NCBI RefSeq assembly: GCF_038003045.1
Contig: NZ_JBBOOK010000001.1
Span: 1,798,001 to 1,862,000 of the forward strand
Source: Sporosarcina sp. FSL W7-1349
GTDB taxonomy: Bacteria > Bacillota > Bacilli > Bacillales_A > Planococcaceae
Direction: 5' to 3'
Length of the DNA stretch: 64,000 bases
A program made the position numbers and the translations under genes. A model generated the notes under the pieces. It saw nothing but the letters and a program-made list of their open reading frames with translations. It ran no database searches and was not told the DNA's origin. Positions within the stretch are counted from its first letter, which is position 1. Each line of letters begins with the position of its first letter. Below are positions 43,847 through 53,563 of this stretch, piece by piece.

Positions 43847-44824
43847 ATGAGATTAGTAATGTTTACAGTGAACTCAAGCTTTCCACATGTACCTAGGTTA
43901 GGTGCATTGCATAATCATCAGATCATTGATTTGGCTGCTGGCTATCGTTCTTTACTTCTTGCCAGGGAAACATGCGACATCAATGTCGTACACCAATTTG
44001 CCGCCCTCTACCTCCCCAATGATATGAAGAAGTTTTTAGAAGGAGGCGAACTTTCCTTGCACGCAGCGAAGGAAGCATTACAATTTGCAACAACATCATC
44101 CCAAGACATCCTCAACCACGAAAAACTTTCCTATCACCAAGATGAAGTTAACATTCATGCACCGATATCGAACCCGCCCACCATACGTGATTTCATTTCA
44201 TTTGAAGAGCATTACCGCAACTCATTAAAAGCAGATGTACCGCAAGTTTGGTATGACATCCCCGTCTATTATAAATCCGTTGCCTCGACCTTGATCGGCC
44301 CTGACGCGACTTGCCATTGGCCGGCATACTCCGAAGTGATGGATTATGAATTGGAATTTGCATGTATCATCGGCAAAAGAGGTAAGGATATCCCCGTTGA
44401 ACAGGCAAAAGAGTATGTAGCTGGTTATTTTATTTACAACGACTTTAGCGCGCGAGATACACAATTAAGAGAAATGGAAGGAAAACTAGGTCCTGCCAAA
44501 GGAAAAGACTTTTGCACTGCAATCGGGCCATACCTCGTAACAGCTGATGAAGTACCGGATCCTTATAACATGGAAATGACCGCAAAAGTGAACGGTGAAA
44601 TTTGGAGTAAAGGAAATACAAACACCATGTTTCGTACCTTTGAAGAAATTATAGCGTATGTCTCTCAAAGTGAAACATTGGTTCCTGGTGATATTTTTGG
44701 TTCGGGAACCGTTGGAAACGGATGTGGATTGGAGTTAGGGAAGTTTTTGAAAAACGGCGATGTCATTGAGTTGGAAGTCGGTAATCTTGGTGTATTGAAA
44801 AACAAAGTAGTCACCCATCAATAA
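43847..44824 (+). CDS. Fumarylacetoacetate hydrolase family protein
   Basis: 325 aa. The FAH C-terminal fold is clear: FISFEEHYRNSL, the metal-binding MDYELEFACIIGKRGKDI, YIYNDFSARD-like YNDFSARDTQLREME, and FGSGTVGNGCGLELG. Family members cleave C-C bonds in diketo acids or tautomerise or decarboxylate ring-cleavage products. The substrate is not evident; with the cyclase and TRAP genes it suggests catabolism of an aromatic or cyclic-amide-derived acid. Good ribosome-binding site (GAAGGAGAA). Confidence 0.9.
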   Translation: MRLVMFTVNSSFPHVPRLGALHNHQIIDLAAGYRSLLLARETCDINVVHQFAALYLPNDMKKFLEGGELSLHAAKEALQFATTSSQDILNHEKLSYHQDEVNIHAPISNPPTIRDFISFEEHYRNSLKADVPQVWYDIPVYYKSVASTLIGPDATCHWPAYSEVMDYELEFACIIGKRGKDIPVEQAKEYVAGYFIYNDFSARDTQLREMEGKLGPAKGKDFCTAIGPYLVTADEVPDPYNMEMTAKVNGEIWSKGNTNTMFRTFEEIIAYVSQSETLVPGDIFGSGTVGNGCGLELGKFLKNGDVIELEVGNLGVLKNKVVTHQ

Positions 44825-44836
44825 GGAGGGATTCTT

Positions 44837-45943
44837 TTGAAGAGATTAAAAGCGAGTATTGCTTCGATTGGCCTTGTTTTCGCCCTACTATTAACAGCAT
44901 GCGGTTCGGATTCAGTCAGCGAAGCAAACGGAACAGCCACTGACGCCGCAGAAACTGATAACAATAAAACCTATAAATTCAAATCAAGTATCCAAGCACC
45001 TAAAGAAGCAAAACTGTCCCAGGGCTTTGATGCCTATCTAGACGAAGTCGAAAAGAACTCGGATGGACGAGTGACGTTTGAACGTTATTACAGTGAGTCT
45101 TTAGTGAAAGCTGCGGATACTTCCAGTGCAGTCGGTGCCGGCATTGCCGATATCGCTCTGATCGTTCCTGGCTATACTCCTGCGAATAATCCATTGGCGA
45201 CTATTGAATCCTTGCCTGCCTTATGGGTTGATCAATGGACGGGCACTAGAGCTATGCAAGATTTATACAATGAGTTTCCCGAGCTTAAGGAGGAGTATGA
45301 AAGCCAAGGAATTCAAGTAGTCGGAAACTTTGTTCTACCATCCTATTATTATATTTCCACAAAAGATGTCAAAAGCTTTGAAGATATCAAAGGACAAAAG
45401 GTGATTGCTGCTGGTACGCAAAGTATTTTAGCTGAAGCGTTAGATACAGTGTCTGTTGGAATTGTAATCACCGAGAGTTTTGAAGCAATGGAACGAGGCG
45501 CCGTAGATTCAGCAATGCTCGGGTTTACATCTTCAGCGACTTACGGAATTCATGAGTTGGCTAAAAGTGTTTGGAAACTTCCATTGGGAAGCCAAGGCGG
45601 AGTATTGGGCATGAACAAAGACAAATTCGATGCGTTACCGGACGATTTGAAAAAGATATTTGAAGAAGCTGCTGTAAAAAATGCCGTGGACTTCCATAAT
45701 ATTTATCAAGTCGAAGGCGAAGAATCATCGTTACAAAAGTATTTGGATGCAGGCGTCACCATAAATGAGCCAAGCGATGAGGATGTTGCAAAATTACAAG
45801 AAATTGCAAAAGAAGCTGTTTGGAAAAAGTGGATAGATGGCCCAGAACGAAAAGGTAAGCCCGCCGAGGAAATACTAGATAGATTCGTCGAACTGATTGA
45901 AAAATATGATGAAGAATATCAAACGAACGGAATTCCAGAGTAA
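44837..45943 (+). CDS. dctP: TRAP transporter substrate-binding lipoprotein DctP
   Basis: 368 aa. Signal peptide with lipobox LLTAC (Cys ~21), an acidic spacer, then the DctP fold (YKFKSSIQAPKEAKLSQGFDAYLDEVEKN, GIQVVGNFVLPSYYYIS, FEAMERGAVDSAMLG). It captures an organic acid outside the cell for the DctQM permease. TTG start with AAGGAGGG. Thirteen bases after the FAH-family gene, so co-transcribed with the degradation enzymes. Confidence 0.92.
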   Translation: MKRLKASIASIGLVFALLLTACGSDSVSEANGTATDAAETDNNKTYKFKSSIQAPKEAKLSQGFDAYLDEVEKNSDGRVTFERYYSESLVKAADTSSAVGAGIADIALIVPGYTPANNPLATIESLPALWVDQWTGTRAMQDLYNEFPELKEEYESQGIQVVGNFVLPSYYYISTKDVKSFEDIKGQKVIAAGTQSILAEALDTVSVGIVITESFEAMERGAVDSAMLGFTSSATYGIHELAKSVWKLPLGSQGGVLGMNKDKFDALPDDLKKIFEEAAVKNAVDFHNIYQVEGEESSLQKYLDAGVTINEPSDEDVAKLQEIAKEAVWKKWIDGPERKGKPAEEILDRFVELIEKYDEEYQTNGIPE

Positions 45944-45948
45944 GGGCT

Positions 45949-46455
45949 GTGAATAAGATGGAAATCATTCGAAGTTTTGATAAATTGCATCGGAAAACTG
46001 AGAAATTAAGCGTCTATTTGGCTGGGTTTTTAATTATGATCATGATGGCTCTCATCACGATGGAGGTCATTTTACGGAAGCTTGCCAACTATAGTATTCC
46101 CGGGGTTTTTGAAATCTCTTCCCAGCTGATGGTTGGCGTTTGCTTGTTGGGCATTTCTTACGTCCAGAACGAAAAAGAACATATCGCTATTGATTTTGTA
46201 GCAAAGAAATTTCCACCGTTCATTCAAAAGATCACCAACATATTGATATTCTTGCTTGGATTTTTTATTACTCTCGTTTTTGCTTGGCAAGGAATCAATT
46301 CGTTTGTCGATTCTTTCAAAATTGGTGAGCATACTATCGGGATTCTTCCCGTCCCAATTTGGCCCGGGAGATTCCTCGTAGCTTTTTCAATGGTGTTAAT
46401 TGCATTTCGATTTTTACTAGATATTGTGAATCAATTTAGGAAAGCTAAAGATTAA
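45949..46455 (+). CDS. dctQ: TRAP transporter small permease DctQ
   Basis: 168 aa with four membrane segments (e.g. VYLAGFLIMIMMALITMEVILRK first) and the DctQ signature SQLMVGVCLLGISYVQNEKEHIAIDF. Starts 6 bases after dctP; GTG 45949 or ATG 45958 could be used. It forms the small membrane subunit of the Na+-driven importer. Confidence 0.92.
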   Translation: MNKMEIIRSFDKLHRKTEKLSVYLAGFLIMIMMALITMEVILRKLANYSIPGVFEISSQLMVGVCLLGISYVQNEKEHIAIDFVAKKFPPFIQKITNILIFLLGFFITLVFAWQGINSFVDSFKIGEHTIGILPVPIWPGRFLVAFSMVLIAFRFLLDIVNQFRKAKD

Positions 46456-46489
46456 TTGAAGAAAATCCCAAATAGAGTGGTGATGAAAT

Positions 46490-47788
46490 TTGTCAGCTTT
46501 AGTTATAGGCATTGTAGGTTTAGTGGTACTTATCGGGTTATTGTTACTACGGGTACCTGTCGCATTATCAATGGCTGCTGTCGGCTTTTTCGGTTATTGG
46601 TCCATCAGCGGATTGAATCCCACATTAAAGCTGATGGGGCTTGTTCCCTATTCCACTGTTGCTAGCTATACATTCACAGTCATCCCGCTTTTTTTACTAA
46701 TGGGTTACTTTGTGTACTATGGAAACCTTGCCACGGATATGTTTTCTTCGTTTAATAAATGGTTAGGCAATATCCCCGGCGGCATTTTATATGCAACGAT
46801 CATCGGCGGAGCCGCGTTCGGAGCAGCCAACGGATCCGGACCAGCTTCTACTGCCACATTGGCCAGGATAACGATTCCCGAGATGGAAAGGCTCGGAGTG
46901 AATAAAAAATTGGCATACGGGGCCGTCGCGTCAGCTGGCCCCCTTGCCCAAATGATTCCTCCTAGTATGTTGATGATTATTTATGCGATCTTAGCAGAAC
47001 AACCGGTTGGAAAACTATTAATTGCAGGGATTATTCCGGGAATCATCATCACTCTTGGCTATATTGTCACGATTTATATAGTACTAAAGAAAAATCCAGA
47101 TTGGGCCCCAAAAACGCAAAAATACAGCATGAAAGAAAAAGTCCATTCGTTAAAAGGGATTTGGGGAATTACCATACTCATCGGCTCCATCATGAGTGGT
47201 TTATATCTTGGAGTCTTTACCCCTACGGAAGCTGGAGCGGTCGGAGCAGCCATTGCCTTCGTCATTACAATTATAACCAAAAAATTGAAATGGAGCGGTT
47301 TTACCTCTTCTATTTTTGAAACGATAAAAACCTCCGCAACCGTGTTCTTCATTGTCATTTCATCATTTTTATTTGGGTACTTTTTAGGAATCACGCAAAT
47401 CCCGGCGTTTGTATCCGAGTTCCTAACGGGGCTCAATGTCAGTCCTATGGTTATTATGATCTTTATCTGCTTGATGTATCTTTTCCTAGGAATGTTTATT
47501 GATATGATTTCCGCGATGTTTCTAACGATACCAATCATTTTACCAGCCATTATTCAATTAGGCTTTGACCCCATTTGGTTTGGTGTCATCGTCGTTTTCC
47601 TGGCTGAAATTTCGCTAGTCACCCCACCATTTGGAATCAGTATTTTCATGATTCAAGGGGTAGTGAAGGGGAGCGAATACGGGGATATCGTCAAAGGGTC
47701 CATCCCTTTTATCATTGCCGATTTATTCATCTTAGTCATATTCCTCGCGTTCCCAAAACTGATCTTGTTTCTACCTAGCTTGATGTAG
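46490..47788 (+). CDS. dctM: TRAP transporter large permease DctM
   Basis: 432 aa, about twelve membrane segments. GGAAFGAANGSGPASTATLARITIPEM and ASAGPLAQMIPPSMLMIIYAI are the DctM conserved loops; TPTEAGAVGA follows. It carries substrate translocation coupled to the sodium gradient. TTG start with GTGGTGA upstream. Intact, unlike the ligase gene that follows. Confidence 0.94.
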   Translation: MSALVIGIVGLVVLIGLLLLRVPVALSMAAVGFFGYWSISGLNPTLKLMGLVPYSTVASYTFTVIPLFLLMGYFVYYGNLATDMFSSFNKWLGNIPGGILYATIIGGAAFGAANGSGPASTATLARITIPEMERLGVNKKLAYGAVASAGPLAQMIPPSMLMIIYAILAEQPVGKLLIAGIIPGIIITLGYIVTIYIVLKKNPDWAPKTQKYSMKEKVHSLKGIWGITILIGSIMSGLYLGVFTPTEAGAVGAAIAFVITIITKKLKWSGFTSSIFETIKTSATVFFIVISSFLFGYFLGITQIPAFVSEFLTGLNVSPMVIMIFICLMYLFLGMFIDMISAMFLTIPIILPAIIQLGFDPIWFGVIVVFLAEISLVTPPFGISIFMIQGVVKGSEYGDIVKGSIPFIIADLFILVIFLAFPKLILFLPSLM

Positions 47789-47801
47789 GGAGATGTTTAA
47801 A

Positions 47802-49293
47802 ATGGGAACATTCATTGGCCATTATATTATAAAGAACTTACAAAATACAAAGACAAGTTGGCTATGAAACTACATGACAAAGAGATGACCTATCGGGAAT
47901 TTATCGTCGGTTCGATGGTCTCATTATCTTAAAGAGTTAGACTTAAAAGGAAACTGCGCGCTTTTGCTTTCCAATTCTGTGGAATATGCCATTGCAGATG
48001 TTGCAATCATGTTTGCTGGAAAAACACGCGTTTCGATCAACACGATGACAGGTGTAAATGAACTGGATTACATTGTAAAGGATGCGGACATCGAGGTAAT
48101 TTTTGTCGATGGCACGACTAAAATGAAAGTTTCAGAGTTGAATATTGAAGGATTACGAATCATTCCAGTAGAAGAATTAAATAAGTTCGATGCAATGGAT
48201 TTATCGAAGCCATTAGAACTGCCTTTTGAGAATATAACAACAAGCCCCGCCATTATCGCCTATACCGGTGGGACAACAGGTCAGCCAAAAGGAGCTGTCT
48301 ACTCACACGACAAGCTCTTGTTGGTATTATTAGCTCACATAACGGAATTGGAACTCTCAGCAGATGACAAGCTTTTATTACTATCTCCTTTTGCGCATAG
48401 TGCGGGAATGATTCTATTAGCGGGATTGTTGCGAGGAGCGACCATCATAACCAATGCGACTTTCGTACCTGAGAAAACATTGGCAACCATTCAGCAAGAA
48501 AAAATAACGTTCACATTTATGGTACCTACGATGATTTATCGTTTACTCGATGCCTTCAAAACGAATCCATCATACGATGTTTCAAGTGTCAAAACCATTC
48601 TATACGGGGCCTCCCCGATCTACGAAGAACGATTAAAAGAAGGCATCAATCTGTTTGGTCCCATTTTCACCCAACTGTACGGCCAAACGGAATCGTATAA
48701 CTTTATCACACGCCTTACCAAAAAGGATCACATCAAGGCACTCCATAATAAAAGTGAACAATTAAAAAGTTGCGGCCGTTCCGTGCTTCTATCTACAGTA
48801 AAATCATCAATGAACAAGGGATGGAGCTGAAGCCTTTCGAGATTGGAGAAGTGGTCGTACTGAGCCCTTACAATATGGATGAATATTATAAAGATGAAGT
48901 GAAGACACAGGAAACGCTACAAGAGGGATGGTTATACACGGGGGACGTCGGATATATCGATAAGGAAGGCTATCTGTACCTGATGGACAGGAAAAAGGAT
49001 TTGATCATCAGCGGCGGCCTCAATGTCTACTCCGTCGAAATCGAGAACTGCATACAAAAAATGGAAGGAATTTCCCAAGTAGCCGTGTTCGGCCAACCCC
49101 ATCCGGACTGGGGAGAAATCGTCGTCGCCGCGATAGTCCCGACAGGTTCACCGAAACTCACAATCAAGCAATTTTGGATTACTGCAAACGGGAGTTATCG
49201 GCCTATAAAGTACCGAAAGAAATAAAGTATTATGATTCTCTTCCTCTTATTCCTTATGGAAAATTGGATAAAAAGAAGCTGAAGGAGGGGTAG
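47802..49293 (+). pseudogene. AMP-dependent acyl-CoA ligase, multiply frameshifted
   Basis: The remains of a ~500-aa ANL-family ligase are spread over three frames. Recognisable pieces are YYKELTKYKDKLAMKLHDKEMTYREF, SHYLKELDLKGNCALLLSN, the P-loop AYTGGTTGQPKGAVYSH, YGQTESYNF, the hinge region LYTGDVGYIDKEGYLYL/DRKKDLIISGGLNVYS, and KLDKKKLKEG at the end. Frame changes fall near 47820, 47915, 48780 and 49165. The gene would have activated the imported acid or a breakdown product with CoA. Decay of the last gene suggests the pathway is being lost or is completed elsewhere. Confidence 0.88.
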
Positions 49294-49381
49294 AAGGGGA
49301 CTGTTTTTGGTTCCCCCTTTCATGACAGGCCTCTAAATTTTCCAACGTTTAGGAATGATCCATTTCGATTCCAAAAAATCA

Positions 49382-49411
49382 GCAAAAAACCGACTTAATT
49401 AAAATCGGCCG
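49382..49411 (-). terminator. Terminator of the decayed flagellin gene
   Basis: Minus strand CCGATTTTAATTAAGTCGGTTTTTT: a short stem with a T-run just past the flagellin-like fragment. Confidence 0.6.
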
Positions 49412-49414
49412 GGA

Positions 49415-49745
49415 GAAAGCCTTACTGCAACTCCCTCCTGCATTTACTTGGCCTGTCCCAACAGCGCTCGTTGTGCTTGGGGTAGGATTTATAATCGGGG
49501 CATATTCATGAATTCCTTGGCCATATCGGCGTCTACAATTTGACTGAGTAAGGCGGTGAGTTGCTCCTCACTGTTGACAGGGTTGGAAGTGATGTGACTC
49601 AAGCTGTTCTAAGCAGCCCCTATGTTCCCAAACTCTTTTAGAATAAACGACATCGACTGATCAATCACTTTTAATCCTTCTTCTGCGTGGTCATATTGTC
49701 GGACGTAGACAGCGCTGATTCCTTGCAGCATATTATCAAATACCG
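49415..49745 (-). pseudogene. Flagellin C-terminal fragment with in-frame stops
   Basis: Minus-strand translation in a single frame reads EEGLKVIDQSMSFILKEFG, NIGAA-stop-NSLSHITSNPVNSEEQL, TALLSQIVDADMAKEFMNM, PRL-stop-ILPQAQRALLGQAK-stop-MQEGVAVRL. This parallels flagellin D1/D0 (IDxA...LGAxQNRLEHTINNL..SENLTA..SRIRDVDMAKEMM..NILTQAAQAMLAQANQ.PQGVLQLL). Three nonsense codons and no N-terminal half show it is dead. It lies beside an ISL3-type remnant that may have truncated it, far from the live hag gene at 59.6 kb. Confidence 0.65.
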
Positions 49746-49789
49746 CAATGTGCAACGTCTTCTGATTCCCTATATTCGCTCCAACTTAA

Positions 49790-50731
49790 ACTTGCCATCC
49801 ACATGCCCGTCAGCCATGGCGCCCTGTTATCGCTGATCAAGCAGACCAATCTGACACCTAAGAAGTCACCCTTTCCTGAGGATTGATGATTTCGCCTTCC
49901 GCAAGGGGCATACGTACGGCACGATGATTTAAGTTCACCAGCATGGAATTTCCCTGCCTTCCTTTTTACCAGATCTGCTCCCCGAGCAGACGGCCATTCC
50001 CTTGATGGCCAAAGAAAGGGGCTGCTGAAAGGCGGCAGAGGAAATAGTCTCTCATCCAGGAGATCTTGAAGAAGCACGCAAACGGAAGAACATCTCTGAA
50101 CTTTCCCGGGAGTACCAACTGAATCTCAGGACCATTCGGAAGTATGTAGATCTGTTAATCGAAGGCCAAGGGCCAAACCCGTTGACGACTATTTGGAGGT
50201 GGTGTTCAAGCTCGAACAGGCATGGCACACCGTCCGGTCCATCCGGGGGGGAAGGGACCTATTCTGCGGTCCACAGTCTTGTTCAATCTAAACCGAAGAA
50301 GCGGAAGCATGGAGCGATTCCGATAGTCTCCGTCTACAGAAGAAGATTCGCCGCAGCCAGCTGGAACAGAAAGATGAGCTCGGCGAAGTGGACAGGCCAA
50401 TCCTTCATCAATGCCTTTCCCTTTTTCCCGCATGGAACCATTCTACGAATCCATCCAGACATTATGGTTTTCATCTTGGAAGAGGACTATACTAGTTTCC
50501 AGGAATAGCTCACCGTCCAGCTCTCAGACCGGGCTTCCCCATTTCATTATTTCGCATGCCGTCAGCGTAGTGAGCTGCGCGCCATATACAATCCGGAACG
50601 CTATAACCAATGCCTATAGCAATAGCCCGTTGGAAGGCCAGATCAATCGCATGAAAACGTTGAAAAGGATCACCTGTAGTCGAGCGGGTGTAGAGTTATT
50701 GGAGAGTTGTGTTCTCTATCGAACCCATTGA
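49790..50731 (+). mobile_element. ISL3-family transposase remnant
   Basis: Scattered plus-strand frames match an ISL3-type transposase: MPVSHGALLSLIKQTNLTPKK, IDDFAFRKGHTYGT, then EEARKRKNISELSREYQLNLRTIRKYV and, near the end, YNPERYNQCLYSNSPLEGQINRMKTL/KRITCSRAGVELLESCVLY. Several frameshifts and stops separate the pieces, and I could not see terminal inverted repeats. The gap from 50732 to 50861 carries nothing recognisable. Confidence 0.75.
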
Positions 50732-50861
50732 TATTAGTGAAAAAATAAACAACAACCATAATGGGACTATCCGCACCTAGTCACCAAGTTCATGTAAGGC
50801 ATTTCTATCGAGCCATAAACACTTGTAGTCAGAAAGGCAACTCTATTCATTTATCCGGAAT

Positions 50862-51788
50862 CTATTTTCTTTTTCTCTCAAGTTCTATTATTTCTCTGAT
50901 TCCCTCTCTTATATTAATTTGTGGTTTCCAATTTAATATATTCATCGTTTTATCATTGTTCAATAGGCTATGCTTGATATCTCCAATTCGATTATCCTCA
51001 TACTTAATAGATAAATTACTATTCAATTCTCGTAAAATTATATCTACGATGTCTCTAACCCGAATACTGTTATTTGACGAAACATTGAAAATTCCCGTGG
51101 TTTCATTAAACGCAGCTAATATTATTGCATTAACAACATCTTTTACATTGATAAAATCTCTTGTTTGATTTCCATCGCCGTGAATTGTGGGTGCTATCCC
51201 TTTCAAAACATTATCGATAAAAATAGAGATTGCTCCACCCTCATTATCCGAACGTTGATTGATTCCGTAGACATTACTAAACCTTAGGATTGTGGAGTTT
51301 AATCCATTGTTTTTTGAAGCCAAACTTAAATATTTTTCAGCCGTAAGTTTGGATAATCCATATGGGGATAAAGGATTTAATTCATGGTCCACAGTAATTG
51401 GAAGATTATTAGGTTCGCCATACACAGCTGCACTAGAAGCAAAAACAAATTTTTCCACATCGTGTTTTACTGCCAAATCAATTAAGTTTAACAAGCCCAA
51501 AATATTCACTTCAGCATCATGATTCATATCCAATAAAGATTTAGATACACTTCCTTGGGCAGCCAAATGTATTATGCAGTCAGGTTTAAATTCAAAAAAA
51601 ATATCAGATAAAGATTTATTTAAAATACTAACTTGATAAACTTCAGCTTCTAAATCTGAAATATTTCTCAGAGAACCAGTACTAAGATTGTCTATAATTG
51701 CAACACTACATCCTTTTTCTTTCAATGCTTTAACAACATGTGAACCAATAAAGCCACAACCACCAGTAACTAATACTTTGTTTACCAA
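50862..51788 (-). CDS. NAD-dependent sugar-nucleotide epimerase/dehydratase
   Basis: 308 aa extended SDR. NAD-binding GGCGFIGSHVV, catalytic YGLSK (PYGLSKLTAEKYL), FSNVYGINQRSDNEGG and GDGNQTRDFI match GalE/UDP-GlcNAc 4-epimerase-like enzymes. Last gene of the minus-strand, AT-rich glycan cluster. The exact sugar substrate cannot be assigned. Confidence 0.9.
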   Translation of the reverse strand: MVNKVLVTGGCGFIGSHVVKALKEKGCSVAIIDNLSTGSLRNISDLEAEVYQVSILNKSLSDIFFEFKPDCIIHLAAQGSVSKSLLDMNHDAEVNILGLLNLIDLAVKHDVEKFVFASSAAVYGEPNNLPITVDHELNPLSPYGLSKLTAEKYLSLASKNNGLNSTILRFSNVYGINQRSDNEGGAISIFIDNVLKGIAPTIHGDGNQTRDFINVKDVVNAIILAAFNETTGIFNVSSNNSIRVRDIVDIILRELNSNLSIKYEDNRIGDIKHSLLNNDKTMNILNWKPQINIREGIREIIELERKRK

Positions 51789-51791
51789 AAT

Positions 51792-52538
51792 CTAAAACTC
51801 CTTACCAACTTCAAATTGCTGTTGCTTTATAGAACTATTTATCTCTACAATATTCTTTCTTTCATTTAAAAAGTTCAAAATTTCTTTAGTTGCTAAACTA
51901 GTATCATCACCTAATTCACTTATAACTTTTTGAAAAAACAAGTAATCTTCAATCGTATCGCAAGTGAGTCTTGCATTTTGATTAATCATATAATCAAATG
52001 GCTCTAATCGAGTGGTTCTAAATTGGTTTAAATGTTCGTCAATATATAACGTAATATGCTCTTTATAAAGTGCATTTTTTAATTTAATATTTAATAATTC
52101 TAACACTTCTTTTTTAATGACGGAAACCTTTAACCCAATTGGTATTTTATAGGATGAATCAATATAGCCATAATCACTTTCTTGCTCGACTGTTAATGCT
52201 ATTAATTCATCTGCCATTTCATAAGAGAAGAATGGACAATCTCCTGTAATCCTAACGATATAATCCGCTTCATATTTATGGGCACAATTTGTAAACCTCT
52301 CTAATAAATTCTCTTCACTACCCCGAAATACATCAATGTTATTTAAAATGCACCATTGTTCAAGTACATTATCTTTAGGATTATTAGAAGTAGCCACTAC
52401 TATTTTGTTAATAGTTTGGACCTTTTGAGCCCTTTGATATACATAATCTAATAACTTTTTTTCTCCAAAAGCTAACAAAGACTTATTAGGTAAACGAGAA
52501 GATCCCATTCGCGCTTGGATAATTGCAACTACTTTCAT
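51792..52538 (-). CDS. Cytidylyltransferase family protein (SpsF/NeuA-like)
   Basis: 248 aa. IIQARMGSSRLPNKSLLAFG (nucleotide-binding loop), VATSNNPKDN, FRGSEENLLERF and RITGDCPFF define the SpsF-type cytidylyltransferase family, which activates sugars or nonulosonic acids as CMP/CDP derivatives. ATG at 52538 with AAAGGTGATAAAA. Packed between the NeuB-like and epimerase genes. Confidence 0.88.
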   Translation of the reverse strand: MKVVAIIQARMGSSRLPNKSLLAFGEKKLLDYVYQRAQKVQTINKIVVATSNNPKDNVLEQWCILNNIDVFRGSEENLLERFTNCAHKYEADYIVRITGDCPFFSYEMADELIALTVEQESDYGYIDSSYKIPIGLKVSVIKKEVLELLNIKLKNALYKEHITLYIDEHLNQFRTTRLEPFDYMINQNARLTCDTIEDYLFFQKVISELGDDTSLATKEILNFLNERKNIVEINSSIKQQQFEVGKEF

Positions 52539-52549
52539 TTTTATCACCT

Positions 52550-53563
52550 TTATATCAGTTTCCAGGTTAGTATGGTGTCCTCTTCAATATCTTCCTTCAC
52601 TTTTCTTCCTACGACTTCATCTATTAAAGCTGGAGAAATACCAGTACCGGGGCGCTTAAATGTTAGATCACTTTTAGATATATTGGATCCCTTTGGAAGA
52701 TATTTATTAACTACAATACTTCTGCGCGCATATTTTCTTGCATCCGTTTCGCAATCTAATGGTCTCTTAAATGATGTGTCTATAATTGTATTTAATAACT
52801 CGATATTTTCCTTAAACTTTTTAATATCTTTCGAATCCATAGCATGATAGTGATCGTTACCAGGTAATGTTTTGTCTAATGTAAAATGTTTCTCTATTAC
52901 GGTTGCTCCTAATAGGAAAGCAGTTGTTAAAATAAGCATCCTTTCATCAGGTAATGTATGATCTGAATAACCAATTTTACATTGTGGAAACATTTCTTTT
53001 AATCTATTTATAAATTGTAAATTAGCATCTTTGTTCTCAGTTGGATATGATAAAACACAATGTAGTAATGTAATGTCCACACACCCAGCACTTTCTAATA
53101 TCTCAACAGCTTCTGCAATTTCACTATATTTAGAAGCTCCAACAGATAATAAAATAGGCTTATTAAACGAAGCTAGATACTCTAAAAAAGGCTTGTTTGT
53201 TAAATCCGATGATGATATTTTAAATACTTTCATGTATGACGCTAAATATTTTGCAGCTTCAAAATCAAAAGGTGTTGATAAGAAATCAATATTATTTTTT
53301 ACACATTCATTATAAATTAACTTGTACTCATCCTCTCCAAATCTATCGTATCGAGTAAATAATTCATATTGCGAATTTGCAGGTTCTTTAGATTGATCCC
53401 AGTAAGCTGGAGAATTTTTCGATGCTATTTTGGAAGCCTTATAAGTTTGAAATTTAATAGCGTCCGCTCCCGACTGGGCAGCAACCCTAACCATTTCTAA
53501 AGCCGTTTCAATATCTCCTTCATGGTTCACTCCGGCCTCCGCAATTAAATATGGCTTATTCAT
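52550..53563 (-). CDS. N-acetylneuraminate/nonulosonate synthase family protein (NeuB/SpsE-like)
   Basis: ~337 aa. LIAEAGVNHEGDIETALEMV, IKFQTYKASKIAS, the TIM-barrel KISSSDL and IGYSDHTLP, EKHFTLDKTLPGNDHYHAMD and a C-terminal antifreeze-like SAF domain (RRSIVVNKYLPKGSNISKSDL) are complete. It condenses phosphoenolpyruvate with a hexosamine derivative to make sialic-, legionaminic- or pseudaminic-like acid. ATG at 53563 with GAGGAAAG upstream, overlapping the PseG-like gene. Confidence 0.93.
   Translation of the reverse strand: MNKPYLIAEAGVNHEGDIETALEMVRVAAQSGADAIKFQTYKASKIASKNSPAYWDQSKEPANSQYELFTRYDRFGEDEYKLIYNECVKNNIDFLSTPFDFEAAKYLASYMKVFKISSSDLTNKPFLEYLASFNKPILLSVGASKYSEIAEAVEILESAGCVDITLLHCVLSYPTENKDANLQFINRLKEMFPQCKIGYSDHTLPDERMLILTTAFLLGATVIEKHFTLDKTLPGNDHYHAMDSKDIKKFKENIELLNTIIDTSFKRPLDCETDARKYARRSIVVNKYLPKGSNISKSDLTFKRPGTGISPALIDEVVGRKVKEDIEEDTILTWKLI

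Noticed and set aside
49736..50077. Minus-strand frame across the IS relic
   Set aside because: Lies opposite recognisable transposase fragments and matches nothing itself.
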